From Caenorhabditis elegans (taxonomy: Eukaryota; Nematoda; Chromadorea; Rhabditida; Rhabditidae): a stretch of DNA of 64,000 nt. The DNA lies in NCBI RefSeq assembly GCF_000002985.6, contig NC_003284.9, forward strand, positions 17,484,001-17,548,000, in the 5' to 3' direction. Under the pieces are notes generated by a model. That model worked only from the letters and a program-made list of their open reading frames with translations. It was not told where the DNA came from and did no database searches. Below are positions 24,746 through 35,998 of the stretch, piece after piece (position 1 is the first letter of the stretch; each line of letters begins with the position of its first letter). A program made the translations under genes and the position numbers.

Positions 24746-27254
24746 TCGTTTATTTTTGTGTGCACTATGTGACTTTTAAAAGATTTTTTAAGAAATATCT
24801 TGTACATTTTTAAACTCAGGATACAGAAGTCAAAACGTTTTAGGGCGGTTTGACATTTTGTAAAAAAAAACTCCATTAAAAATTACTATTTTTGCAGTTT
24901 ATCGAGTCAAAGAAATAACATAGTGCTAAATTTCCCAGAATAGAATTGTAGTGTCACTTTCCATGATGAAATAAATTCAAACATCAGATTTGCTAAGATT
25001 TTTTCTGGTAAAAATACTGAGTTCCCAAATCATGATTATAATATTTAGTACCGTAACTCACTCAGTATTTATGTCTAAATTGCCAATTTGTTAACATCGT
25101 CTAGTTTGCTGTATCAGTTTTTCAGTTACGATCATAAAAACGAACTAGCAATCAAGTCGAGAAAGAGAATCAGAGATCTTGTTGTCTGTAGCCTCAGTTG
25201 CTATTGATATCACGTATCACGCTGCTATTTTTGATAATCAACTTTTGCCATGAAAACACTTGTTGACAAAAAGACCTGATTTGCAATGTGTCTGTTGATA
25301 AGAACTTGCAAACGGTGGGAATAGTGAGAACAAACTCTGTGTGGTTTGAATTGACGGTATGTTTTTATATCATCAATGATCACACTGGTTTGGAACAATT
25401 GTTGTTTTGACAGTTTTTCGGTTGGGGAAAGCCGAGCAGGGTACAGAATTTTCTAGATGTTTGGGTTGAGTAACAGGTGAGATGCGAACAAAGTCAATAA
25501 TCCCTGTCTGATCTATGTTTTGCTGAAATTGTTCATTGCTGCTGTCTGTTTTTGATTATGCCCTCCGATCTTTGAAAAATGTGGGTTGGTATGGTAAATT
25601 GGGAAATCCGTGACTATTTTCTGATCAAGTGTGTTTTGATTCCGTTTTCAATAGATCTTAAACATGTTCATTATTTCTTTGTATTTCATCATTATTTATA
25701 TCGCCTGTTGTATCATTCCGCTATGAATACAACATATAAAATCCTACGCCTAATCCGGCATAAGCCTAAGCCCAAGCCAAAGCTTAAGCCTAATCCTAAG
25801 TTTTACCCTTAGCCTAAGCCTAAGCCTAAGACTCAGTCTAAGTCTTAACCAACTCCACCAAAAAAGATAAATTAGTCATAACCCTTTCCCTTCTCACTAC
25901 TCTTCTTCTGTCAGTCGAGGAAATTTTACAGTGCCTCGTAAAATCTTACCAGTTTTCATTTCTTTTTTTTTCACAAATTCTGCCCGGTCACACGCCACGG
26001 ATCGTTCCACTAAAACAACAGCCCCATTTTTTCCAATTTCAAACAGCAAAAAAAGTGACCCAAATTACCTATACTAGTTCAAATGGTATTTTAAACGAAT
26101 AAATTGGCCTCACAGACCCGGCGGCAGGGGAGGATGCGAGAACAAATCTGAACAATTGTTTTATTTGTACAGAGCCTTGGTGATCTACCACTTCTTCAAC
26201 ACCATTGATCGGGGGATGTCTGGCAACAAGATACACCTCAAGGTCTCAATTTTTCTTTAAACAGATCCATTTAAAGCGCATCAATTTTTGTTGTTTCATA
26301 ATTTTTAAAATAAACCCCAAACCCTTAATTTCATTTTAGTCATATTACTTATTTAAATTACAAATTATAATTTTGGTTAGTGCACATTAGTACTGGACAG
26401 TGCAAGAAATTTTTTGTGCGGTGCTAGATAGTTTTCGTTTACAACTTCAAGCAGAAACCCCCAAAGTATGATCTTGTTTCTTAGTGCAATTTTGAAGTGA
26501 TCATTTCAGACTCGATTTTTTGTCTCAAATATTTCTTGCACTTGTACTCCTTCCTGTCAACAACATCTTCCCAACGTGTATACGTGACACCACTACAATT
26601 TTTGGTGTCTTAGTTCGTGTCCGTTTATCTTTTTTTTTTCTTTTAATCATCATCAATCTGTTTACGTGTGCGAGCATTTTTGAAACACAAAAGACGTTGT
26701 TTTCGTTTTTTTTTTGCGACACATTCTCCTTTAAATTTTTCTGTCCTTCTCACCGAAATGCCGCTTGATAACCATCTACCGATCAAGTTGATAAGGTGTT
26801 GCGAGGAGGTGCGAAGAAGGTAGTTTCCACGATTTCTCGTTTCATTCTATATATATTTACACTTTTTTGTCATTATATTTGCTTTTCATGATGTAACTCT
26901 ATAAAATCTTCGGTAAATTTGAAAAAAGTCTTTCTTGAATTTAGACAGTCTGTACATACTTTGATTGTTTTTCATGTTATCAAAACTTCTCAAAAGAACA
27001 AAATAATTTTTAGTTATTTCCCAAGAATTGAATTTTAAGAAATAATCGCATTCCTTTTATAAGACTTGCATCTTTCATGAAAACATTTATTTTTAAACAA
27101 AAATATTAATATTATGATGTTGTTTAAAACTGGAACATTTATAGTATTCCGTAGTGTCATAGCCGTATTGAACGTTTTTGAATTTGCAAACTCCCAGAAT
27201 TTATTAAATAATAAGCAAAAATTTACTATATAATTATCTGATTTTCACATAACC
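24746..27254. other. Intergenic, no gene supported
   Basis: AT-rich sequence with a telomere-like tract listed separately and chance frames on both strands (25579-25812, 26520-26768). Confidence 0.5.
25746..25848 (+). repeat. Degenerate telomere-like tract (GCCTAA on plus)
   Basis: About a dozen GCCTAA-like units with point changes, including three consecutive near-perfect copies at about 25812-25830. Same unit as the nematode telomere. Confidence 0.8.
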
Positions 27255-27419
27255 ATGTTCTACCCCAAGGACACCGCCAAAAACCTGCTGGCTCGCAGCT
27301 GCCAAAATCCGTTCCCATGCCCAATTATATCAAAGCGAAAGATACCGTATTTCTTAAATTGGGATCTGCGATTCCCCTACGTTTCGCTATTAAATCTCCA
27401 TAATTGCATAGTTTTATAG
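27255..27419 (+). CDS. Short open frame in a GC-rich patch (54 aa), possible gene or repeat relic
   Basis: ATG 27255 to TAG 27419. The first 20 or so codons use GC-ending synonymous codons (TTC TAC CCC AAG GAC ACC GCC) unlike the flanks; the protein begins MFYPKDTAKNLLARSC. The rest (KRKIPYFLNWDLRF) is less distinctive, and the sequence about 27340-27385 resembles dispersed worm repeat text. No splice sites, domain or neighbours support it. Confidence 0.2.
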   Translation: MFYPKDTAKNLLARSCQNPFPCPIISKRKIPYFLNWDLRFPYVSLLNLHNCIVL

Positions 27420-29400
27420 TACTATTTGTCAACAGTTTATGCTCGAACCCTGCAATGTGTTAAAACACAAAAATTTGAAAATAGTATTAAACGCCTAGAC
27501 ATAAAAATTATTATAGGTGAAACATGTGTACTCATTACTATTTGACAGTATATTATACAATTTTGAAGGGGTTTCTGTAGATTTTTTCAAGTTGAATAAT
27601 GCTGCTGATCCATTGTTGTAGATTATATCCCCTTAATAATAAAATCTCGTCTCGAAATACGTTGCACTTTTAGTAGGCTTTTTCATGGTCTCGCAAACAA
27701 GACATTTTCAAATATCAATTGAAATTTGAGGACATAGTGGCTAAATGTAAAGAATCTGACATTGTGAGAAAAATGGTGGAAAGAGTCTTGCGACAAAATG
27801 AAACGAATTGTAAAAACTGACACAGGTGTATGTTTGACACCAACACGAAGAACAGAAAAAAGAGAGGCAATACCGTCTGGGGGCCCAATAATGCAAGTGC
27901 ACACATCGATGACTGTCACGCTATTATTCAGAAAACAGAGATCAAATGCAATTGTTTATATTCAAAGTACAACTTTTGCATGGAGTCTTTGATATTTGGG
28001 GTAATAAGAAAAAGTGTGAGGAGAGATGGGGAGGAGGTTGCAAAGATTATTATTGAGAGACAGTTTTTTATCTTTCGTGATTTTTTCGTTGAATTATTCA
28101 GTGATTTATGATCAGTTTTTTTCTGCGAACAGTGCTGTTTGAAAACAATTTTATATGATGGGAATTTTCTAGACGTACAGTTTTGTGTTTGACTGTTTTA
28201 TTCACGTTTATATTTTCAACCCATAAGCCAGTAAACATTTTCCTCTTTCGCAGTGCAAACTACTTGCTTGAACTGCCTTGTACCAGAATTTCCAAATTGG
28301 CACTAAAGTTTAAAATAGTTCTTATCATTCGCCCTATTTTGCCACACACTTTCTAACTCTTGAACTGTTTTTTTGCACATTATCAACTTCTCGAAATATT
28401 TTCTTATCAGCAAAACTAGACTCTTAAAACGGCTGAGTTTAGATCTCTGACCAGATTCTAGGTTTTTGGTTATTTAACAGTCAGAGATGGTGATTAAACT
28501 TAACCAAAAAATTCAAAATCTTTGTTTCCCGTAGTATTTTGATAGAAGTTGAGTAGTTGTTAAGTTTTCAACAGTCCATGGAATATTCTGTCGAAAATAA
28601 TTCTGGCCACTTGAACACTGAAAATGTAGCTAATTTTCAAACCGGAACTTTTTTTCTTCATTTTGTTAGATCTATTTCAATTTTACATATAAAGTGTAAG
28701 TCTGCAAACTAATTTTGGACAACGAGACAAAATCACCTGTTAAGATATCATTCAAAAATATATTTTTACGTTTCTGTTACGTAGTGATTTGTGTATATTT
28801 TTGTTTAAAACCCCTTTTTTTTTAAAGTTTCCCACCTTTTTCCAGTCTTGGAAGGCCATTTTTGCTTATTCTATTGTGGACAAACACCAAAGACAAAACC
28901 ACTTTTTGTCTCTTTTTCTTCTTCTTTTGCTTCGTTTTTCTCGAGCATTGAATATGTATTGCAAGACTCAACACACGAACTACGCAAATATGAACCGAGA
29001 AACATACATACATCCGCTTTGAAAAGACAAGAAAAGTTTTGCATTGCGAAAAAAGAACGGAGGCGCGAGATGAGAAGATCAGAGACTTTAATGCACTTTT
29101 TGATACTGTTGGTAGTTTATTCAAAGAGGAAAACATAATTTTGCTTTGTGTTCGCAACGATTAAAATAAGTTACACTGACAAAGTGTGGTTAGCACTGAC
29201 CGAAAAAAACTTTTTTCATGATTTAGGAATATAATGAAGTTAAAAGTTTATCAATTTAGCCGAAAAAGATATTTCAAAGTTTTCCCTTTCTTCCAATTTA
29301 TTCTATCTGTGCAGAAAAATGTTTTCATTGCGTTTACCACAAAAACAAGATACGCCTAGACAATTAAGAGTCCACGGGACGACCTGAATCTGGAACCGAC
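27420..29400. other. Intergenic, no gene supported
   Basis: Mutually overlapping chance frames on both strands (27683-28111, 28789-29157). Nothing recognised. Confidence 0.5.
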
Positions 29401-29465
29401 CAAACACCACTTGTTTGAGACAAGACGCTTGTTTTTGGTCCCAATCTTAAAAGACTGATCTTCGA

Positions 29466-29930
29466 ATGAATAGATTGTCACTGAACAACTGCCGAGACTT
29501 TACTTCGCTTCTTTCCCATCTCTTTGCTTTTCACGTTGAAATAGTGAGAGAGAGATGCGCATCAAGACTTCAGCAGCCCAATGGCGGCCTCTTTGGCCCG
29601 TCCGTGGTGTGTCGTTGTCCGCAAATCAATAGAAAAGACTGCTTGGCCACAGCAACTACTCTGCACTTCACCCAGCCCCTCTGGCCAGTGCCTCTCGTTC
29701 TACTCTGCGTCTCTGCGCTCTCTCAATGTTCAGTGTCTTTCACAGTTTCCCTCCAACATGCATTTATCGTCATGCATTTCTCGTTGTGCGGGGAAATGGA
29801 GAGAGAGCACGAGACGCAGAGACATTGTCGGATGCCAGTTGTTCTCTCCTTTTGCTATGTTTTTCTTTTTGTCTCCACTTGTTCTCCATCTACTTTTAAT
29901 TTTTCTTTCTATTTTCGCCTTTGATCTTTT
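29466..29930 (+). promoter_or_regulatory. Candidate promoter region with CTGCGTCTC motif pair
   Basis: A CT-rich, GC-elevated region containing CTGCGTCTC at 29705-29713 and its exact complement GAGACGCAG at 29811-29819, each in a CTCT/GAGA context. This word is recurrent in C. elegans promoters. Downstream sequence is T-rich in blocks, as in worm promoters. Two overlapping plus frames (152 and 174 codons) run through it in different registers; their length follows from pyrimidine bias. It may be a distal promoter of the nuclear receptor gene 6 kb downstream (inference). Confidence 0.35.
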
Positions 29931-30704
29931 GGCTACTTTTCAATTCTTTTCAAAATCTATTCTTCTCCATCTTACTTTTTTGTCATTTTTTAAAATTTGT
30001 CTCAAGACTCCCAAAGTGCCCCTCCCGTTTCCTAAAAAAATTGAAAACCAAAATTTTCAGAAACCAATTCCATTCGGAGTAGTTTCATTGAACAGACCAA
30101 CTTGAGACCTCAAACGTTCTTGACCTTTTACGGTTTTCAAAAAGGTAGTCGTGTTTTTTGGTTAGTAGAATGTGAGTTGAACTCTTTGAAACATTGAGTT
30201 AGGATTGGTAATGGAAAATTGCCACTTTTTAGTTGTTCAATCATTTGCTCAAGTTTTATAAAAACATATTTAGCACCCACCAAATTCAATTGGAACAGAA
30301 TTATATATAATATTAAGTTCAAGCTTTTATTATTGATTATTTATGAAAATTCAGAAATGTTGCATTTCCCGATCATTTTTCTCGTTTCTAAAAATTTTAT
30401 ATAAAACTTAGGAGTTTCCAGCTCCGTGAGCATTCATTTCCTGTGTATTCGAAACAAAATTAACCAGAACCGAAATTGTTTACAATTTATTTTTCCGCTA
30501 CACATAACACACCGAAAACCGATAACTTTGCAGAGATCCTCTCTCGTCTCTCTTTTTTCAAAAAAAAAAAAGAAAAAAAGACAACGTTTCGCAACACACT
30601 CGATTTTCGATCTTTTTGTACATAGTTCCAGGTGGAAATAGGGGTTTTTTCGGTGGCATAGACCAGTTCATGTCACTATAAACAAAACGTGCTCAGTTGT
30701 GCTT

Positions 30705-30724
30705 TCTCTCTCTCTCTCTCTCTC
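30705..30724. repeat. (CT)n microsatellite
   Basis: About ten uninterrupted TC units. Confidence 0.9.
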
Positions 30725-31422
30725 ATTTTGTCCCCGATTTTTTTTCTGTTTGATCTTTACTTTTCTACCTAGTTTCTTGGCATTTTTGCTCAAAACCTTC
30801 TTCAACTTCCGTTTCTTTGTTTCTTGTCTAATAGGTATTATAATTAGGAATCTGCCGCCCTCTCATTCGTCTTATGTATAATTATAGGCATCCTAGAATA
30901 AGCATCCGGAATCGAATTTCCAAGAGAGATTCACTACAGCTTCTTGCGCAGATGCTTAGACTTTTGTTATTTTCTATGTTTGATTTTGATATGGAAAAAA
31001 TTTGCTTACGCTGAAATTTGTGGTTTTTGAAACATTTTTGGTTTGCTACTGGGGTTGATAATTTTTTTTTCGAAGCATTATTTTCCTTTTTTTCACAAAA
31101 ACTCGATAATCTTATTTTTGGCCAAAATTAAAATTTTCTGAATATGCGTGCCAAAAAAATAATACCAAATTTTCAATTTCTCGCTTTTACTGTTGCCCAA
31201 ACTTTGTGGAATTTTTTTTTCTAAATACAATCACATATCCAAATTATAATACACGAAATAAAAACGAATTTCCAATTTTGAATTTTCTCAAAAATCAATA
31301 CGTATTTTCAAAAAAAAATTCCAAGTGTTTTTATAGTCTCACAGATCAAATTAAGATGTAGTAGCAGTGACTAACAATTTGAGTGGGGGGATAAGAAGTG
31401 AAACGGCGTCACGAGACGTGTG

Positions 31423-31431
31423 CCCCCCCCC
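31423..31431. repeat. Poly-C tract of 9 bases
   Basis: Short C-run next to a GC-richer patch (acgagacgtgtg). Confidence 0.9.
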
Positions 31432-31450
31432 TGTCTCTTTTCCCCTTCTG

Positions 31451-31981
31451 TTATCCAGTTCTGATATGTAGTGTGGCAAAGTTTTGTAGAAGGTACAATT
31501 CGGAATATTCGAAAACTTTTTCTTTCAATTTAGCCATGCGTTGAAATTTTTCGCCTCGCAAGAGATGTTTGAAATAATTTGAAGCACCAAACAACACTGA
31601 TGACGTCGGCTGTGCACAGTGAGGGGATTTCCCCGTGTGTTGTGGTTTTTTGAACTTTATGTTCCCGATCTTAAGCCAAATTTTGTGCTCCATAAGAATA
31701 TTATCCTGCCCATATCTCGTGCTTAAGCCTATCAAAGGCTTCCATTGATTATTCATGACTGGAAATTGTCGGCTTTGAAAAGCGGAATTATTATTTACAA
31801 TTTGATATTTGAAAAATGTCTGGTCACTATGGTAGTGTGACATTCTTGAAATGCTTATTTTCTCGTTTATTTTTTGAGAAGAGAAAGTTATGATCTCAAA
31901 ACACACAAATTTCTTGAGAAAATTCTGAGAAAAAAAACGTTTCTTATTTAGAATAAGTAACCCTGAACATTCTAGCTCCAT
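31451..31981 (-). pseudogene. Longest single open frame (176 codons), unrecognised; possible gene fragment
   Basis: An uninterrupted minus frame of 176 codons with normal amino-acid mix rather than low complexity. The C-terminal part (SSVLFGASNYFKHLLRGEKF, then KLKEKVFEYSELYLLQ) faintly recalls the core helix pattern of BTB domains, but conserved residues are too few to claim it. A second frame on the same strand (32631-32383) lies upstream, so both could be remnants of one gene. I found no convincing splice sites joining them. Confidence 0.2.
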
Positions 31982-34440
31982 GAAAATTTCTTCTTAAATA
32001 ATTTTTTTTTAATTTTCTATGCCACACTAGAACTGTATGCTGAAACAGACAGTATTATCTGTTTCTCTAATTTAGGAAACATAGGATTTTCAAATTTGCT
32101 AAGAACTACCTTCAAATGGTTTCAGCGCTTTTCATTTTCCAGGTTCTACATTTTTTTGATTGTATATTGTCTGACATTTAGAAATACGTTTGAAAAATTT
32201 CAAATTTGAAGGAATGCAGATATAACTTTAAAAATCTAAATTTTTCAAAAAGGACAAGGCTGCATTAGCGTTGCTGGAAATTAAAATATGAAGCTTCATG
32301 ATTTTTTAAAATTTTGATTTTAATTTTTTCTGAAGTATTTTGAATATATTTCAGCGAAACCGTCAAAAATATTCTGATAATTTTAAAACAAATGCCTATG
32401 ACTACTTACGTCTGAAAACCCGTATTTCTTCCAGTTAGCCTTCCAAAAACTGCAACTTTTTTTTGTGAAATACTCTAACAACTCAAACACCATTTTATTA
32501 TTCAAAGTTATTTTTCTATTTTCTACTCTTCTCCATTTTCCGTTCCTGGAAGTTGATCTCCATCCTCTACAACTCAACATTCGCGTGTCAAAGCTGAGAT
32601 CATATATGCCCCAATCCTTCATAGTGAGCACAACGAAAACCGACTAAATATTCCAAATGAATAAATGTATATCAATTTTCGGGAGGAGAGATGATGTCAA
32701 TGTTGCTCCGTTGAAGCCGAATGCTTAATTCACACGAGGCATTCAATCCTATCAAATTGTGGCTCCCCTTGATTTTTAATCTCTTATTCAGTTACAGAAT
32801 TTTGAATTTTTGTTCCTTCAAAGATCAGAATATACTTTTCGAGGGATCTAAAACAACTTGGCAAACCTGGGAAATGTAATTTTTGTTCATCACAGTGTTG
32901 TGTGAGAAGGAGGAGAGGGCTGAGAAAATCTGAGAAGATGAAGACTAAGTGATATAGTGATAAAACTCAGGTCAATAATCAATATCTCCCTCCGTCTCCC
33001 CAGTCATTTCACTCAATCTTTCTGCATCTTCTTCTTGAATACCTCCCCCCACCTTCCTCCTTCCTTCATTGCTTCTAATCTTTGCGTCAAGATCAGTCTT
33101 TGCTGCTGCCTCTGCGGGAAAACCGGGCGCGAAAGGACCCAATTTTCAAAGTCATCGTTTCTTCCCCCCATCCCCTCCTCACCTTTCGAATTTGTTTTTG
33201 GTCGAAAGTGTAATGTAAAACGATCTTAGATCATTGGTGCCGAAAAAAAAATAAAACGAGCGAGTTATTTGCACCCGTCTCGCGCTTTTTTGAATGTTTC
33301 AAAAGAGTTTGGAAAATGCGAGGGGGTCTTTCTTTGAGTTTAACTTTTTTGTAGCAGTATTTTTTTTTGAAAGGAGGAGTAGTGGTTACATTAATTCAAA
33401 TTAACAAAAAAAACAAAGTGAACATTCCAAGAATGTCAGTTAACATTATTGGAAATTGCCACATTTTTTTGGATTTTTGAGCTTTTTAGAAGTGTAGAAA
33501 ATTCTGGTATTTTAGAATTCCTAAAATGTTCAAATACAACTACGTCAAGCATGATTTTTAAAGTTTGTTAAATTCTTATTAACTTTCAAAAAATGGCGAA
33601 AACTGACGTTTTTCAATTTTAAAATGATAAGGACTATCTAGAAATTTTAGAGAATATGTAGCAAATAAAAAAATGGTTTGATATTAGTTTACTAATTTAA
33701 AATTGTACTTTAATTGCAGCCGATTCATTAAATTTATAAAACTTACCACAATTTCAAAAAATTCAGCCTATGGCTCTCTCCTAAACTTACTCTACTCTCC
33801 TACTCTCCTAAACTTACTCTTAAAAATATGTCAAATAATAATCTAGTGAAACATGAAAAAATCAATAACAGAATTATTTTTATCAACAACCCTCCGCCCT
33901 GCCTCTGATCATATCGAAAACACGCTCTTGTTTCTATTTTTGTGCCACCCCCTTTTTCCTCTCTTGCCTGATCAATTTTGTGACGTTGACTCTACCATTA
34001 TTCATAATTTTTGACAAGTTTCTCAAATTTAGTCTCTTCCCTTTCATCAGCTGACAGATATTTTTATGACAAATAACACACACAACTTTACGACGATGGT
34101 CTGATCTACGTGTTTCGAAATCAAAAGAGTATGGACTGATTGATCGCACAGTTGAAAGTCTACACTGTCTGGTATAAAAGTTCAAGAAAATATTATGGTA
34201 AATGTGACTCATGGTTTCTTTTTTTTCTCGAATATCTATTTCTAAAGCTTTTTTTAAACTATAATTTTCAAAACCTTCAACTTATTGGTCATTCCAAAAA
34301 GAACTTTTGCTCCATCTTCTTGCTCTTTTGCTCATCTCTCGATCTTTGTAACACACATACACACATATGCACCTCGTTCTCGAAACTCGACTACTCAAAC
34401 ACCGTCGTGTACATATCCGATATCTTCTCGTTTTTTTTTT
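31982..34440. other. Intergenic, no gene supported
   Basis: Includes frames 32631-32383 and 34212-33934 (minus) of uncertain meaning, a GC-richer CT-tract patch about 32985-33190, and a small CTCCTACTCTC tandem near 33780-33825. Confidence 0.45.
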
Positions 34441-34444
34441 TCAG

Positions 34445-34529
34445 AAAGTATCCTCCGCACATACTTCTCATACATAGCACACAACGTCAACCGAATTCCG
34501 AATTAACGAGCCTCCGCCGCTCGCCGAAT
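34445..34529 (+). other. Candidate 5' untranslated exon of the nuclear receptor gene
   Basis: Bounded by a strong acceptor (ten or so T then CAG, ending 34444) and a consensus donor (GAAT-GTGAGT, from 34530). The 85 bases are distinctly GC-richer (CCTCCGCCGCTCGCCG) than the flanks, and contain stops in frame, so it would be non-coding. The nearest downstream acceptor of good quality is at 35970. The link to the receptor is inferred. Confidence 0.35.
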
Positions 34530-35500
34530 GTGAGTTTTTTTTTGTAGGCATGCTCTTTTTTTTTCATTCACATCAAGTTTTGATGGATTGGATTAGATTT
34601 GGGGTTTTGCCTTTTGCGCTTTTAGTCGTTGGTTGGTGCCTTGCTCTTAACTATAATTGATATATATATTCTGAGTGATCGTATAATCCTTGAGAGTATT
34701 AGCTTACTTCTTCAAAATCCAAAAAACTTCTGCCAACACCACGGATTTTGGTGGTATGAAAAAGGTGTCAGATTAGGAAGAACGTTGGCTGTTTTTTCTT
34801 GCGGAAAAAGAAAACCTTGACAAAACAACAGAAAAAAGGATTGGACTCTATTTCCAGAGGAAGTAGATAAGGATGGGAATTAACGGAACATTAAAAATCT
34901 AAAAAAAACTTCGTTCAACATTCCTGACTATTGTCCTATTTTGACTACGATTTTTGAAACTAAAAATAACCTAGGTCACTGAGCCAGTTGAAACTTAGAT
35001 TCAAAATTGCCACAACTAAAAGTTCCTTGCATTTTTTTGCTCAACCTCTATCTTGGCGTTTTTTTAATTTTCTAGATAAAATGATATCCTTTTCAGCGAC
35101 TTTTTGAGATTTTTTTTTAATTTTCAGTGTTCAAAATCATGATGGTTCTGTTAATTTAACTTTTTAAAGTATAGATCTTATTTTCAGACTATTTAAGATC
35201 TCGAAACTATATAGGTTCTGCTCTTTTTCAATTTTTGGCTGATTAACTGGATTAGAAACATTTAAAGGTCTCTATCGTCTCCACAAGAAAAAAACATGTT
35301 TTCTGTTTCTCCGGAAATGACCTTGGAATTCAAAGACTCTAGTTAATTCGATCTCTGATCAGATATCAGAAAGCATAATTCAAGTTACAAGCCTCCCCTG
35401 ACTTTGCACAACAATTCGATTGGAAGCATCTTGATCCATCAACCTGTTCAATATTTTTTTTTCTTGTTTCAAATTGAGCAATTCCAAATGGAATGAAATT
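34530..35500. other. Intergenic or 5' intron sequence, no gene seen
   Basis: AT-rich, no exon candidates. If the 34445-34529 exon is real, this is part of the first intron. Confidence 0.4.
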
Positions 35501-35539
35501 TTGGAAGATGGAGCAGATAGGCTTATGGTTGAGTTGAAA

Positions 35540-35970
35540 AGGAAATGGAAAAATTCGTCTCCTTTCCCTTTGCAGTCCTCTCATTTTTTGAGCTTCTCCT
35601 TCGTTGGTCCCTCGTGTTTTTTTTCGTCGTTTCTTTTTTCTTCTTCTTTTTTCCCATTGCATTTTTCTTCCCTTCACGGCCCCCTTTCTCTCGTGGGGGC
35701 CCTGGCGTTGTCGCCCACAAGCTCCGCCCAGTTCACCACTCTTCTTCTTTCTTTGCTCTCTCCAGCTCGCCGAGCTTCTTCTCCCAGTTTTCTTCGCTCA
35801 CTGCTCCTTTCATTTTTTTTCTTTGATCGTGCTCACCCTTCGTTGTCGTAGTCTACTTGAGACGACGTGGCGGTGGTGTGCTCACTAAGGAAACTAAATA
35901 TTCTCGCGCAACACCAACGACTGGCGACCGAAGACGACGTGTGCTTTGCTCCGTCGTCTTCCCCCTACAG
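35540..35970 (+). promoter_or_regulatory. Proximal promoter / 5' end of the nuclear receptor gene
   Basis: T-blocks and CT-rich runs (35590-35660, 35740-35830) mixed with GC-rich patches, typical of worm core promoters. It ends with a polypyrimidine acceptor (TTCCCCCTACAG, 35970) 28 bases before the first ATG. That acceptor could take a spliced leader or join an upstream untranslated exon. Several long overlapping frames here (35474-35888) are composition artefacts. Confidence 0.45.
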
Positions 35971-35998
35971 TTCTTCGGGACACCGCGGCGAACCACCA

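Larger units (their letters stand above)
30105..31450. other. Intergenic, no gene seen
   Basis: AT-rich with a CT microsatellite and a C-run listed separately. Confidence 0.5.

Noticed and set aside
29466..30105. Overlapping 152- and 174-codon plus frames as genes
   Set aside because: Both arise from a pyrimidine-rich stretch, in different registers, with no splice sites or domain. A promoter reading fits better.
35474..35888. Several 90-125-codon frames before the receptor
   Set aside because: Phe/Ser/Leu-rich translations of T-blocks and CT tracts in the promoter, mutually overlapping.
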